A DNA stretch of 64,000 nt, from contig OY776216.1 in assembly GCA_963675435.1 (NCBI GenBank), forward strand, positions 2,232,001 to 2,296,000, given 5' to 3'. Positions 55,842-64,000 of the stretch are shown here, piece by piece (the stretch's first letter is position 1; every line of letters begins with the position of its first letter). This DNA is from Saccharicrinis sp963675435 (GTDB taxonomy: Bacteria; Bacteroidota; Bacteroidia; Bacteroidales; Marinilabiliaceae). Under the pieces are notes generated by a model. That model made no database searches, was not told where the DNA came from, and worked only from the letters and a program-made list of their open reading frames with translations. The position numbers and the translations under genes are program-made.

Positions 55842-55929
55842 CTCCCAAGCGCTAAACAAATATCACACATCTTCGTCAAAAAACTATGACCTACTTAGCA
55901 GTGGGGATACGGTAAAAATATCAGGAAAT

Positions 55930-56184
55930 ATGAATGCGCTCAATGGCGATGGGTATGTCTTCATTGGCAAGACACGTAAATCTATCAAGGTACTACGATG
56001 GCAAAGGGAAGGATTTGTTCTTTATAACAAAAAGCTGGAATTAGGATGTTATACGCTACCACAACAACTAAGAAAAGGTGCTTTTATTGAGCTTGAACAT
56101 GATATTTTAGACAAAATGGTTAATGCCATAAAACACAAAAGCAGCTCTAACGAATTACGGATAAAAGCCCAGTTAACTCTTTGA
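55930..56184 (+). pseudogene. IS66 TnpB remnant lacking its N-terminus
   Basis: The 84-codon frame matches only the second half of Orf2: NGDGYVFIGKTRKSIKVLRWQREGFVLYNKKLELGCYTLP. The usual MRKSFDGL block is missing, cut away where the neighbouring IS66 ends at 55910. Confidence 0.82.
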
Positions 56185-56258
56185 TATAGAGAGATTAAAG
56201 ATGGAAGATAGTATGATTTTCTTATGGTAAAACCGCACTATTTTTGTATCTTTATGTC

Positions 56259-57708
56259 ATGACAGACAAGGAGTTAGTGGCTTTTTTTAAGGAGCAAAAT
56301 GCAAAGTTAATGAGTACCGTAGAAGAACTTACTAAAGAGTTGACTGCGTTAAAAGCAGCGATTCTGGAGAAGGATAAAGGTGCTGAAAAGCTGAAGCGCT
56401 TTGCACAGATTAACCTTCCTAAAAATACCGAAAAACGCAAGAATACAACATCTGTACCTGCGAATACACCTAAGGCTCCTACTCCCAAACAAAGAGGTAA
56501 TAATGGAGCCAAAAGAAAAGTATATGATAATATCGAAGAGCTTGTAGAAGATGTTATGCCTTCCGATGCTAGCTTTGACGAAAAGGCTGCCGTTTACCTG
56601 TTTTATCGCGATGTGATAAGGTATGAGTATATTCCACCCCGTCTTATCAAACATATTTACCACTGTAAAAAAATATAGAATGGGCGATGATTTTTTCGAA
56701 GGCAAAGCCCCTATGACACCTTTCATGAATTCTAATTTTGACAGTTCATTGCTGGCACACCTGATTCAACAAAGATATGTGTACGGCTTACCAGTTGAAC
56801 GCATCATGAAATACCTAAATGAGATGGGCATTGACATTCCAAAGGCAACCACTCATGGATTAATTGAAAAATCAGCAGGGTTACTTGATAGATTAATGGC
56901 AGTACTCAAAAATGCTATTTTAGCTGATTCCTACATTCATTTTGATGAAACCTACCACACTATATTAGGTGGTGATAAAGGAAGTCGCAAGGGTTATTTT
57001 TGGAGTGCTTTTTCTCACCAAAACAATTTAATACAGTTCATTTATGAAAGTGGTTCACGAAGTAAGACGGTCTTCACTAATTATCTACCGAAGGATTATA
57101 AAGGTGTTGTACAGACTGATGGATATAGTTCATACAAAGTTTTAGAAGGATGGGATTATCCCAAAGCAATACGCTTAGGTTGTGTTCAACATTGCAAAAG
57201 AAAATTTATAGAGATCGGGGAACAACCCGAAGCTCTCGAAGTTATTAACCTATACAATCAATTTTATAGTATCCGAAAGAAAAAACCAAAAGAAAAAAGG
57301 AAAGAAGCTTCGCTAAAAGTATATATGAAGTTAGAAAAGAAACTCAGGGATATAGAAAAAGATCCTGAGATATTGCCGAACCACATATTAGCTAAAGCTA
57401 CAGCTTACTGTCTGAATGAATTAGAGTCCATTTACAACATTATCATATCTACCGAATACGATCTGGACAATAATATAATTGAACGACCTATGCGCTATAT
57501 CAGCATTAGTCGTCGTAATTCGCTTTTTTGTGGTTCTAATGCTGGTGCCAGTAGAACTGCTATTCTTTATTCTCTAGCTATTTCATGCAGATTGAATAAT
57601 ATAAATACATTTTCCTATTTCAAGGATGTAATGCAGCGTTTGGCAGAAAGTCCAAAGATGACAAGTGAACAAATCCGAAACCTACTTCCAGATAGATGGG
57701 CTGAATAA
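56259..57708 (+). pseudogene. IS66 TnpC with a frameshift at a run of seven A
   Basis: The first frame (ATG at 56259) ends at 56678; the second continues to 57708. Together they give a whole TnpC: coiled N-terminus, ADSYIHFDETYH, QTDGYSSYKVL and NNIIERPMRYISISRRNSLFCGS. The frames join at TGTAAAAAAATATAG, where one A fewer would give C-K-K-Y-R. It is either a real frameshift, transcript slippage, or a homopolymer error. With the broken tnpB the element is probably dead. Confidence 0.85.
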
Positions 57709-57719
57709 AAGTAAAAAAC

Positions 57720-57757
57720 GCCCCATCAAATTAATAAATCTGATGGGGCATTTTTTT
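57720..57757 (+). terminator. Rho-independent terminator after the IS66 remnant
   Basis: GCCCCATCA (57720-57728) pairs with TGATGGGGC (57741-57749), followed by seven T residues. A run of eight G follows at 57761, probably near the element border. Confidence 0.85.
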
Positions 57758-57770
57758 GAAGGGGGGGGTA

Positions 57771-58058
57771 TGCGGAGACGGTTACTGTGATTCAGAAAAT
57801 TGGTATAAAATCGGACTTTATTGTGATACAACGCAGAGAGATGATTTGTTGTCAAAAACAGCATTGAACCTAAACAAATATCGTGATGAAAATATTCCGA
57901 TTAAAACAATCCAGGATTTTAAAATTTTAGAAAGCAAAAGCCGTAGGATTGTACTTATTGACAACGAAGATGGAGAATTGATTTTTTACATTACCTTGAT
58001 TAATAATAAGTGGTACTTGACAATTCTTGACAGAGTATCAAGTGATTGTAGTGCGTGA
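57771..58058 (+). pseudogene. C-terminal fragment of a hypothetical protein cut by the IS66 remnant
   Basis: The frame is open from the IS border to 58058 and reads DGYCDSENWYKIGLYCD..., a sensible protein tail of about 95 residues without a plausible start. The 5' end has been lost to the IS. Family not recognised. Confidence 0.5.
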
Positions 58059-58062
58059 TTTT

Positions 58063-58374
58063 ATGAAAGCAAACAATAACATAAAAAAAGACTGGTTAAT
58101 TTCGTTTGGTATTTCGTTGATTTATATACTACTCGGGATTTTAAGTATTTCTTTTTCAAATGAGCTTGGACTGACTTGGCTAGTAGAAAGTGTTTTTATT
58201 CCTGTATTGATTCCAGCTCTAGCGATTGCATTTGGTGATGAAGGTGGAACTTGGTTTTTATTTGCTTTAATACTTGCGATTGAACTACTAGTTTTAAGTT
58301 CAATAATGTTTGGATTAATACGATTAATAAGGAAAATTAGAAAAAAAACGCCATACAACAAAGAACTAAGGTAA
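58063..58374 (+). CDS. Small membrane protein
   Basis: I start at ATG 58063. The 103-residue protein has about three membrane helices (WLISFGISLIYILLGILSI, VFIPVLIPALAIAF, WFLFALILAIELLVLSSIMFGLI) and a basic tail. It follows the truncated gene by four bases. Function unknown. Confidence 0.55.
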   Translation: MKANNNIKKDWLISFGISLIYILLGILSISFSNELGLTWLVESVFIPVLIPALAIAFGDEGGTWFLFALILAIELLVLSSIMFGLIRLIRKIRKKTPYNKELR

Positions 58375-58449
58375 AAACCAAATAAAAAGGGCATAATTTT
58401 TCCTTTTGAATTACCTAATTGTTTTGGGAGGCAAGTTCAAAAAGAAAAA

Positions 58450-58728
58450 TTATAGAGAAACCAAAACAGGCTTAAAATTTGGATCATATTTTAAGCCTGA
58501 TTTTGCAATCCCCATTGACTGGGCTAACAGTTTGTTAGAGACCGCAATTAAGGCTAATTTTTTTGATTTGCCTTTAGCTACCAGTCTGTCAAAAAGCGCT
58601 TTGCATTGTAGGTTTCTGGTACATGCCGTAAAACTGCACATAAACAAGAGCTTACGAATCAAAGGATTCCCTTTTTTCTGCATTAATTTGGTCGTGAAAC
58701 TATTCCAATGTGATTGTAAATTATTATC
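58450..58728 (-). pseudogene. IS110-family transposase C-terminal remnant
   Basis: On the minus strand the frame reads ...MQKKGNPLIRKLLFMCSFTACTRN, then CKALFDRLVAKGKSKKLALIAVSNKLL. This is the conserved Tnp_IS110/IS116/IS902 C-terminus, including the Ser-containing block. The upstream half is missing and no element ends are visible. Confidence 0.82.
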
Positions 58729-58870
58729 AAATTAGATTATTCAGAATTTCATTCAACAAATCTTTCAAAAGAATCTTTTAAAGAATATTCACTACTTTGT
58801 TAAAAAAATTATTCCAAGGTTATTAAAATCTTAAATGATTTCTATAATATATGTATCAAAAACGATATAT

Positions 58871-58976
58871 ATGTAACATCTGTTGTATCCCTTTAAAATA
58901 AAGGTCTACATGTACTATTATTGATAGTAATTGTTACATAGTTACCACACCAAATTCGTTTCATAATTTACATTTG
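58871..58976 (+). promoter_or_regulatory. Promoter/operator region of the sugar locus
   Basis: TACATTTG at 58969-58976 matches the TAnnTTTG -7 element about 58 bases before the porter start. Upstream are two possible operators: ATGTAACA (58871-58878) inverted as TGTTACAT (58932-58939), and TACTAT (58913-58918) inverted as ATAGTA (58924-58929). These suit a LacI/GntR-type or hybrid two-component regulator. The -33 box is weak. The rest of 58736-59033 shows no gene. Confidence 0.5.
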
Positions 58977-59033
58977 TTAAGAGTTTTTAATACTCAAAAA
59001 CAAAAAAAAGTGTAAACTCTTTAAAAGTTAGAA

Positions 59034-60374
59034 ATGAGAAATAACAGGTATTTATATTGGATAACATTTATTGCTGTTTTAAGCGGATTAATTTTTGGAC
59101 TTAACATGGCAGGAATTTCAGGAGCGGTTTCTTTTATACAAGATTATTTTGTTTTAAGTGATGTAAGTTTAGGTGCTGCTGTTGGATCCATAATGATAGG
59201 GTGTTTGGTTGGTGCTTTGGCCATCGGTTCTTTGAGTGATAAATATGGCAGAAAGCCAATGATGATACTTGCTGCAGTTCTATTTGTTCTTTCATCATTA
59301 GGGTGTTCTCTTGCTGAATCAATAGAACTTTTTATTGCAAGTAGATTTGTTGCAGGTTTAGGGGTTGGTGCTGTTTCAGTTTTAGCTCCTACTTATATAT
59401 CAGAAATTGCACCGGCTAATATGCGCGGGATGTTAGTTGCTAATAATCAATTTGCAATAGTAATAGGAATTTTATTGGCTTATGTAATAGATTTTGGTTT
59501 TGTTGATATAGTTAATGGCTGGAGGTATATGATGGCAGTGCCGGTTGTGTTTGGATTAATTTTCCTTGTATTACTGTTAACATCTTTTCCAGAAAGTCCA
59601 CGCTGGTTAGCAAAAGAAGGAAGACGTGATGAATCATTGAAAATATTAACCAGACTTGTAGGAAAAGAGAAAGCTCAAGTAGAGTCTGACAATATTAGCA
59701 ATGCTCTAAGCAAAACAGGAAATAGTAATAAGGTAAAATTTAAAGAATTATTTAAAGGAAAAGTTGCCAAGGTCGTTTTATTAGGAAGTTTGTTAGCGGC
59801 ATTTCAGCAAATAACTGGAATTAATGCTGTAATTAGTTTTGCACCAACTATTTTTAGTCAAGCCAATGTTGGTGAAGATCAGGCTCTTTTACAATCTGTT
59901 TTAGTGGGCATTGTTAATCTTGTCGCTACTATTGTTGCTCTATGGTTAGTCGATAAAAAAGGACGTAAAGTACTTTTGTTATGGGGAACTCTAGGAATGA
60001 CTATTTCTCTTGCTTATATGGTTTACTCTTTTACTGTTGAATCGGCCGGTAGTTTCGGTATTTTGATATCATTATTAGGCTATATTGCATTTTTTGCAGC
60101 TTCATTAGCTCCTGTTATGTGGGTAGTTACTTCAGAAATTTACCCTAATAGAATAAGAGGGCTTGCCATGTCTTTTTCTACAGGAATTAGTTGGGTATGT
60201 ACATTTTTAACAGTACAGTTTTTTCCTTGGATGCTAAATAATTTAGGAGGTGCATATACTTTTGGCTTCTTTGGAGTTTTTAGTCTTATCGCCTTTATAT
60301 TTATCTTGATATATATACCTGAAACTAAGGGTAAAACACTTGAGCAGCTAGAAGTAGACCTGGCTTTAAATTAA
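59034..60374 (+). CDS. MFS sugar porter, probably fructose importer
   Basis: The 446-residue protein has 12 membrane helices and the sugar-porter signatures: SDKYGRKPMM (loop 2-3), RFVAGLGVGAVSVLAPTYISEIAP, PESPRWLAKEGR, and the closing PETKGKTLEQLE. It is located in the inner membrane and probably symports a monosaccharide with protons. The fructokinase 31 bases downstream and the SusC-like receptor beyond it suggest fructose, as in the B. thetaiotaomicron levan locus (BT1757-BT1763). Confidence 0.9.
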   Translation: MRNNRYLYWITFIAVLSGLIFGLNMAGISGAVSFIQDYFVLSDVSLGAAVGSIMIGCLVGALAIGSLSDKYGRKPMMILAAVLFVLSSLGCSLAESIELFIASRFVAGLGVGAVSVLAPTYISEIAPANMRGMLVANNQFAIVIGILLAYVIDFGFVDIVNGWRYMMAVPVVFGLIFLVLLLTSFPESPRWLAKEGRRDESLKILTRLVGKEKAQVESDNISNALSKTGNSNKVKFKELFKGKVAKVVLLGSLLAAFQQITGINAVISFAPTIFSQANVGEDQALLQSVLVGIVNLVATIVALWLVDKKGRKVLLLWGTLGMTISLAYMVYSFTVESAGSFGILISLLGYIAFFAASLAPVMWVVTSEIYPNRIRGLAMSFSTGISWVCTFLTVQFFPWMLNNLGGAYTFGFFGVFSLIAFIFILIYIPETKGKTLEQLEVDLALN

Positions 60375-60405
60375 TCTTATTGACAAGAAATTTAAATACA
60401 ATAAA

Positions 60406-61296
60406 ATGGATAAGAGATTTTATGTAATTGGAATGGGTGAACTTTTATGGGATATGTTACCCGATGGAAAGCAACTGGGAGGAGCACCTGCAAATTTTGC
60501 TTACCATGCGCAACACCTGGGAGCCAAAGGAGCCATTTTAAGTGCAGTAGGTAGTGATCCTCTGGGGAATGAGATATGTGAAAATATTGAGAAACTTAAT
60601 ATTGATTCTTTAATATCTAAAGTAGATTATCCTACAGGAACTGTTGCTGTAACACTTAAAGATAATGGTATTCCTACTTACGATATTGTAGAAAATGTTG
60701 CGTGGGATATAATTGAACTTTCAGATACTGCAAAAAAGGAATTAAATTTAGTTGATGCCATTTGTTTTGGTTCATTGGCACAACGTAATGAAGTATCCAG
60801 AAAGGCCATTGAAGAAGCGATCAATTATACATCAGGAAAATGTCTGAAAGTATTTGATATCAATTTGAGACAGAATTTTTATACCAGGGAAATTATTAAT
60901 AAGTCGCTTGAACTTTGTAATGTGCTTAAAATTAATGATGAGGAGTTGGTAATTCTTTCCGAAATGTTTGGTTGGGAAGGGTCTGATAATGAAAAATGTC
61001 AATTTCTTATGGATCATTACAAATTAGAGATGTTAGCACTTACATGTGGTGAAAAAGGCAGTTACTTATTTACAACTGATGAACATTCATTTTTAGAAAC
61101 ACCAAAAGTTGAAGTAGCTGATACTGTTGGTGCTGGTGATTCTTTTACCGCTGTTATGATTATCGGAAAATTGCAAAATAAACCATTATCCGAAATACAT
61201 CGTATGGCCGTGAATGTATCTGCTTTTGTGTGTACAAAAAAAGGAGCTACGCCTTCTTATGACTTGGATAAAATTTGCAGTAAGATCAATTGTTAA
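60406..61296 (+). CDS. PfkB-family fructokinase
   Basis: The 296-residue protein has both PfkB signatures: GGAPANFAYHAQHLGA near residues 25-40 and DTVGAGDSFTAVMI near 240-253, with the catalytic Asp in GAGDS. It would phosphorylate fructose on entry. It is co-oriented and close to the sugar porter, and is usual in fructan loci. Other ketohexoses or nucleosides are less likely. Confidence 0.88.
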   Translation: MDKRFYVIGMGELLWDMLPDGKQLGGAPANFAYHAQHLGAKGAILSAVGSDPLGNEICENIEKLNIDSLISKVDYPTGTVAVTLKDNGIPTYDIVENVAWDIIELSDTAKKELNLVDAICFGSLAQRNEVSRKAIEEAINYTSGKCLKVFDINLRQNFYTREIINKSLELCNVLKINDEELVILSEMFGWEGSDNEKCQFLMDHYKLEMLALTCGEKGSYLFTTDEHSFLETPKVEVADTVGAGDSFTAVMIIGKLQNKPLSEIHRMAVNVSAFVCTKKGATPSYDLDKICSKINC

Positions 61297-61402
61297 CTAT
61301 AAAAAAGTATTTTGTTTTCAGATAAGAGTTTGTTTATAAAAGTTTCCATAACTTATTAATAGATGAATGATTAGGAAGACTGATGCAACTAAAAAAAGAA
61401 AA

Positions 61403-64000
61403 ATGAAAAAATCTGATGGTTTAATTAATTGGCTTAAGAAACTTTTTGCTGTGTTTCTAATAGCTTTTATTTCGACTCTTGCCATAGCGCAAGAGAAAAA
61501 TATAACAGGTAACGTAATTGAAGCCGGAACGAAAAATGTGATTCCGGGAGTTACGGTTGTAGAGGTTGGTACAACAAATGGGACAATTACCGATGTAAAC
61601 GGGAGTTTTTCTTTACGAGTAAAGCAGGGGGCTCAACTTGAATTTTCATTTATTGGTATGGTTACCCAAATAATAAAAGTGAGTGATCAGATGGTTATTG
61701 ATGTTGAAATGAAAAGTGATTTAGTGGGTTTGGATGAAGTGGTTGTTACTGGATATACTTCGGAAAAAATAGCAGATTTAACTGGAGCTGTTTCAATCGT
61801 TGAGGTTGATGAAATCATGAAGCAAGGTGAAAATAACCCTATTAAAGCAATGCAAGGAAGAATCCCTGGTGTTAATATTAGCGGGGATGGTAATCCTAGT
61901 GGATCATCAACTGTTAGAATCAGAGGTATTGGTACTTTAAATAATAATGATCCATTGTATGTAATTGATGGTGTGCCTACAAAAGGAGGGATGCATGAAT
62001 TGAATCCTTCAGATATAAAAAGTATACAGGTACTAAGAGATGCTTCGGCTGCTAGTATTTATGGGTCGAGGGCTGGTAACGGTGTTATTATTATTACCAC
62101 AAAGAAAGGAAAGCAAGGAAAAACGAGGGTTAATTTTGATATGTTTCAAACATTTTCTCAATATGGTGAGATTATTGACATGCTGAATACAAAACAATTT
62201 GGACAGGCTCAATGGCAGGCCATGATAAATAGTGGTGTTGATCCAAATAACAACCAAATTGGATATGTATACGATTACAACTATGATAATAATGGTAATG
62301 CAGTTTTAAACGGAATGAAATTGCCTAAATATATTGATGCAAGAGATGGAAGGAATACCATGTTGACCTCAGATACAGATTGGTTTAACGAAATAACCCG
62401 TCCTGGATTTGCGCAATCATATAATTTATCAATCAGTAACGGAACTGATAAATCAAATAGCTTCTTTTCATTAGGATATTACGATAATAAAGGAACAGTT
62501 AACGAGAGTTACTTTAAACGTTTTTCTTCTCGTATTAATACTAGTACAAAAATATTAGGAGACTTAATTACTATAGGAGAAAACTTGACTATCAATAACA
62601 CATCTGAGTTACAAACTCCCGGAGGTGTACTTGATTTGGCCATATTATCACTGCCTGTTATGCCTGTAAAAACTGTTGATGGAGACTGGGGAAGCGTAAC
62701 ATCAGGTATGAGAGACAGAGATAATCCTGCCAGAATTCTGGATGCAAATAAAGATAATCCATATAACTACTGGAGATTATTTGGTAATGCTTATATTGAT
62801 ATCCAGCCAATTAAAAACCTGCATATTAAAAGTAGTTTTGGTCTTGATTATTCTAATTTTTATCAACGAGTTCTTACTTATAGCTTTACTGGAAGATTAG
62901 GTTCGGACCTTACATCTTCAAAAATGGCACAAAGCCATTCAATGAAATGGAACTGGACTAATACTGCAAATTATGTAGTTCAACTTAGTAAAAACCGGTT
63001 TTCTTTTTTAGTGGGTACAGAAATGATTGATAATTCTGATATTAACTTTTCTGCAGAAAGAAGAACGTATGAAGTTGAAGATCCTGATTACATGTGGCCT
63101 TCTGCAGGAGTTGGCGAGATGTTCGCAACTGGAGGCTCAACAGGATATACTTTGAACTCTTTATTTGGAAAAATTGATTACGGTTTTGCTGATAAATATC
63201 TCGCCTCAGTAACATTGCGCCGTGATGGTTCTTCAAGGTTTGGAAACGCAAACAGATATGCAACGTTTCCTGCTTTTTCTGCCGGATGGCGTATTGATCA
63301 GGAAGGTTTTATGGCTGGAACACAGGATGTCATCTCTAACCTGAAGCTTAGAGTTGGTTGGGGACAAACAGGTAATCAGGAAATAGATAATTATGCCAAC
63401 AGAACATTGATTTATGCTAATTATATTGGAGAAACTGGAGCTGGTGTTAATACCGGGACTGCTTATGATATCACGGGTTCAAATTCAGGCATATTGCCAT
63501 CAGGTTATTCGCTGACTCAAAGAGCTAATGATGAAATAAAGTGGGAAACAACTACTCAAACAAACATCGGAATTGATTTTGGATTTTATAATCAATCTCT
63601 CTATGGTAGTGTTGAAGCATATCTGAAAAATACTGAAGATATCTTAGTAAAGCCTCCATATTTGGGAGCTATTGGTGAAGGTGGAGACCACTGGGTAAAT
63701 GGTGCTTCTATGGAGAATAAAGGTCTTGAAATATCATTAGGATACAGGAATGAAACATCAAATGGTTTTTCATATGATATTATGGCTAATGTATCCGGAT
63801 ATAGAAATAAAATTACAAAATTACCTGAAAGTGTTGTTAACAGTTATGGAGGTAACGGAACTACAGATAATATTTTAGGCAGACCTTTGAATTCTTTTTA
63901 TGGATATGTTGCTGATGGATTATTTCAATCACAGGATGAGGTAGATAGCTATGTAGATCAAACAGGAAAAGGACTAGGTCGAATCCGATATAAAAACTTG
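61403..64000 (+). CDS. SusC-like TonB-dependent receptor (runs off the window)
   Basis: From ATG 61403 the frame stays open to the window end (865 codons). It has a signal peptide (KLFAVFLIAFISTLAIAQ), a carboxypeptidase-regulatory-like domain (ITGNVIEAGTKN...FSL), the TonB-box-like DEVVVTGY, a plug domain (VRIRGIGTLNNNDPLYVIDG, then SIYGSRAGNGVIIITTKKG), and the first part of the beta barrel. It imports oligosaccharides across the outer membrane with a SusD partner expected downstream. Substrate, by neighbours, is probably fructan. The missing end is beyond the window. Confidence 0.93.
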   Translation, partial: MKKSDGLINWLKKLFAVFLIAFISTLAIAQEKNITGNVIEAGTKNVIPGVTVVEVGTTNGTITDVNGSFSLRVKQGAQLEFSFIGMVTQIIKVSDQMVIDVEMKSDLVGLDEVVVTGYTSEKIADLTGAVSIVEVDEIMKQGENNPIKAMQGRIPGVNISGDGNPSGSSTVRIRGIGTLNNNDPLYVIDGVPTKGGMHELNPSDIKSIQVLRDASAASIYGSRAGNGVIIITTKKGKQGKTRVNFDMFQTFSQYGEIIDMLNTKQFGQAQWQAMINSGVDPNNNQIGYVYDYNYDNNGNAVLNGMKLPKYIDARDGRNTMLTSDTDWFNEITRPGFAQSYNLSISNGTDKSNSFFSLGYYDNKGTVNESYFKRFSSRINTSTKILGDLITIGENLTINNTSELQTPGGVLDLAILSLPVMPVKTVDGDWGSVTSGMRDRDNPARILDANKDNPYNYWRLFGNAYIDIQPIKNLHIKSSFGLDYSNFYQRVLTYSFTGRLGSDLTSSKMAQSHSMKWNWTNTANYVVQLSKNRFSFLVGTEMIDNSDINFSAERRTYEVEDPDYMWPSAGVGEMFATGGSTGYTLNSLFGKIDYGFADKYLASVTLRRDGSSRFGNANRYATFPAFSAGWRIDQEGFMAGTQDVISNLKLRVGWGQTGNQEIDNYANRTLIYANYIGETGAGVNTGTAYDITGSNSGILPSGYSLTQRANDEIKWETTTQTNIGIDFGFYNQSLYGSVEAYLKNTEDILVKPPYLGAIGEGGDHWVNGASMENKGLEISLGYRNETSNGFSYDIMANVSGYRNKITKLPESVVNSYGGNGTTDNILGRPLNSFYGYVADGLFQSQDEVDSYVDQTGKGLGRIRYKNL

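Larger units (their letters stand above)
53465..55910 (+). mobile_element. Complete IS66-family element (second copy, different lineage)
   Basis: The 2446-bp element has matching ends: GTATCCGCACTACTAAG at 53465 and, read inward from 55910, GTATCCCCACTGCTAAG. The outer 8 bases differ (GCCCGAAT left, GGTAAAAA right), so there is no target duplication. A deletion or rearrangement next to it is likely. All three IS66 genes are open. Confidence 0.88.

Noticed and set aside
58406..58735. 109-codon plus-strand frame
   Set aside because: It is the antisense of a clear IS110 transposase C-terminus on the minus strand.

Overview
The window comes from a Bacteroidota chromosome, most likely a marine or sediment Bacteroidales/Marinilabiliales-type bacterium. 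The grounds are a SusC-type TonB-dependent receptor beside a fructokinase and sugar porter, DUF4248-like and J-domain small genes, abundant IS66 elements, and TAnnTTTG-type promoters. No rRNA, tRNA, CRISPR array or site-specific recombinase gene was found.

Layout. (1) 1-4365: an IS630 transposase tail, an acyltransferase pair (SGNH-like protein plus a frameshifted MBOAT protein) and a complete IS4-family element. (2) 4451-5985: a strongly folding 98-bp inverted-repeat structure and three small genes (unknown, DUF4248-like, J-domain). (3) 6001-22970: a DNA phosphorothioation island. dptF-dptG-dptH, a four-helix membrane protein, dndB and a nuclease-NACHT ATPase lie on the plus strand. They converge on HTH-dndC-dndD-dndE on the minus strand. 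dndA is absent. (4) 23184-47328: a visibly more GC-rich block of about 22 co-directional genes that looks viral: transglutaminase-like protein, Arg-rich capsid-like protein followed by a terminator, several small beta-rich proteins, membrane-anchored and lytic proteins, a 49-residue-repeat fibre, methyltransferase, strawberry-notch helicase, LPD1 metallopeptidase-like protein, H1-like protein, RecA-like ATPase, holin and GH108 muramidase. I see no portal, large terminase, tape measure, sheath or tail-tube gene, so a tailless or otherwise unfamiliar virus-like element is the most interesting reading. Three replication-type proteins end in the same 13-residue peptide although their DNA differs.

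(5) 47422-49478: AT-rich accessory genes after the lysis genes. (6) 49837-53392: a putative defence cassette (XRE, DUF262, AAA ATPase, unknown) bracketed by inverted GTTAGCAGC sequences. (7) 53465-58728: an IS graveyard with one complete IS66, a truncated and frameshifted IS66, gene fragments and an IS110 tail. (8) 58871-64000: the start of a probable fructan utilisation locus (sugar porter, fructokinase, SusC-like receptor running off the window).

How it works together. The Dnd proteins would put sulfur into the DNA backbone and DptFGH would attack unmodified DNA. The embedded nuclease-NACHT and four-helix genes look like added defence layers. The virus-like block carries its own replication, structural and lysis modules, and may have brought the Dnd island as cargo, or the two may simply be neighbours. 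An IS66 copy has interrupted the fibre gene inside an internal duplication, so recombination could restore it. All functions are inferred from motifs read in the sequence; no database search was run.
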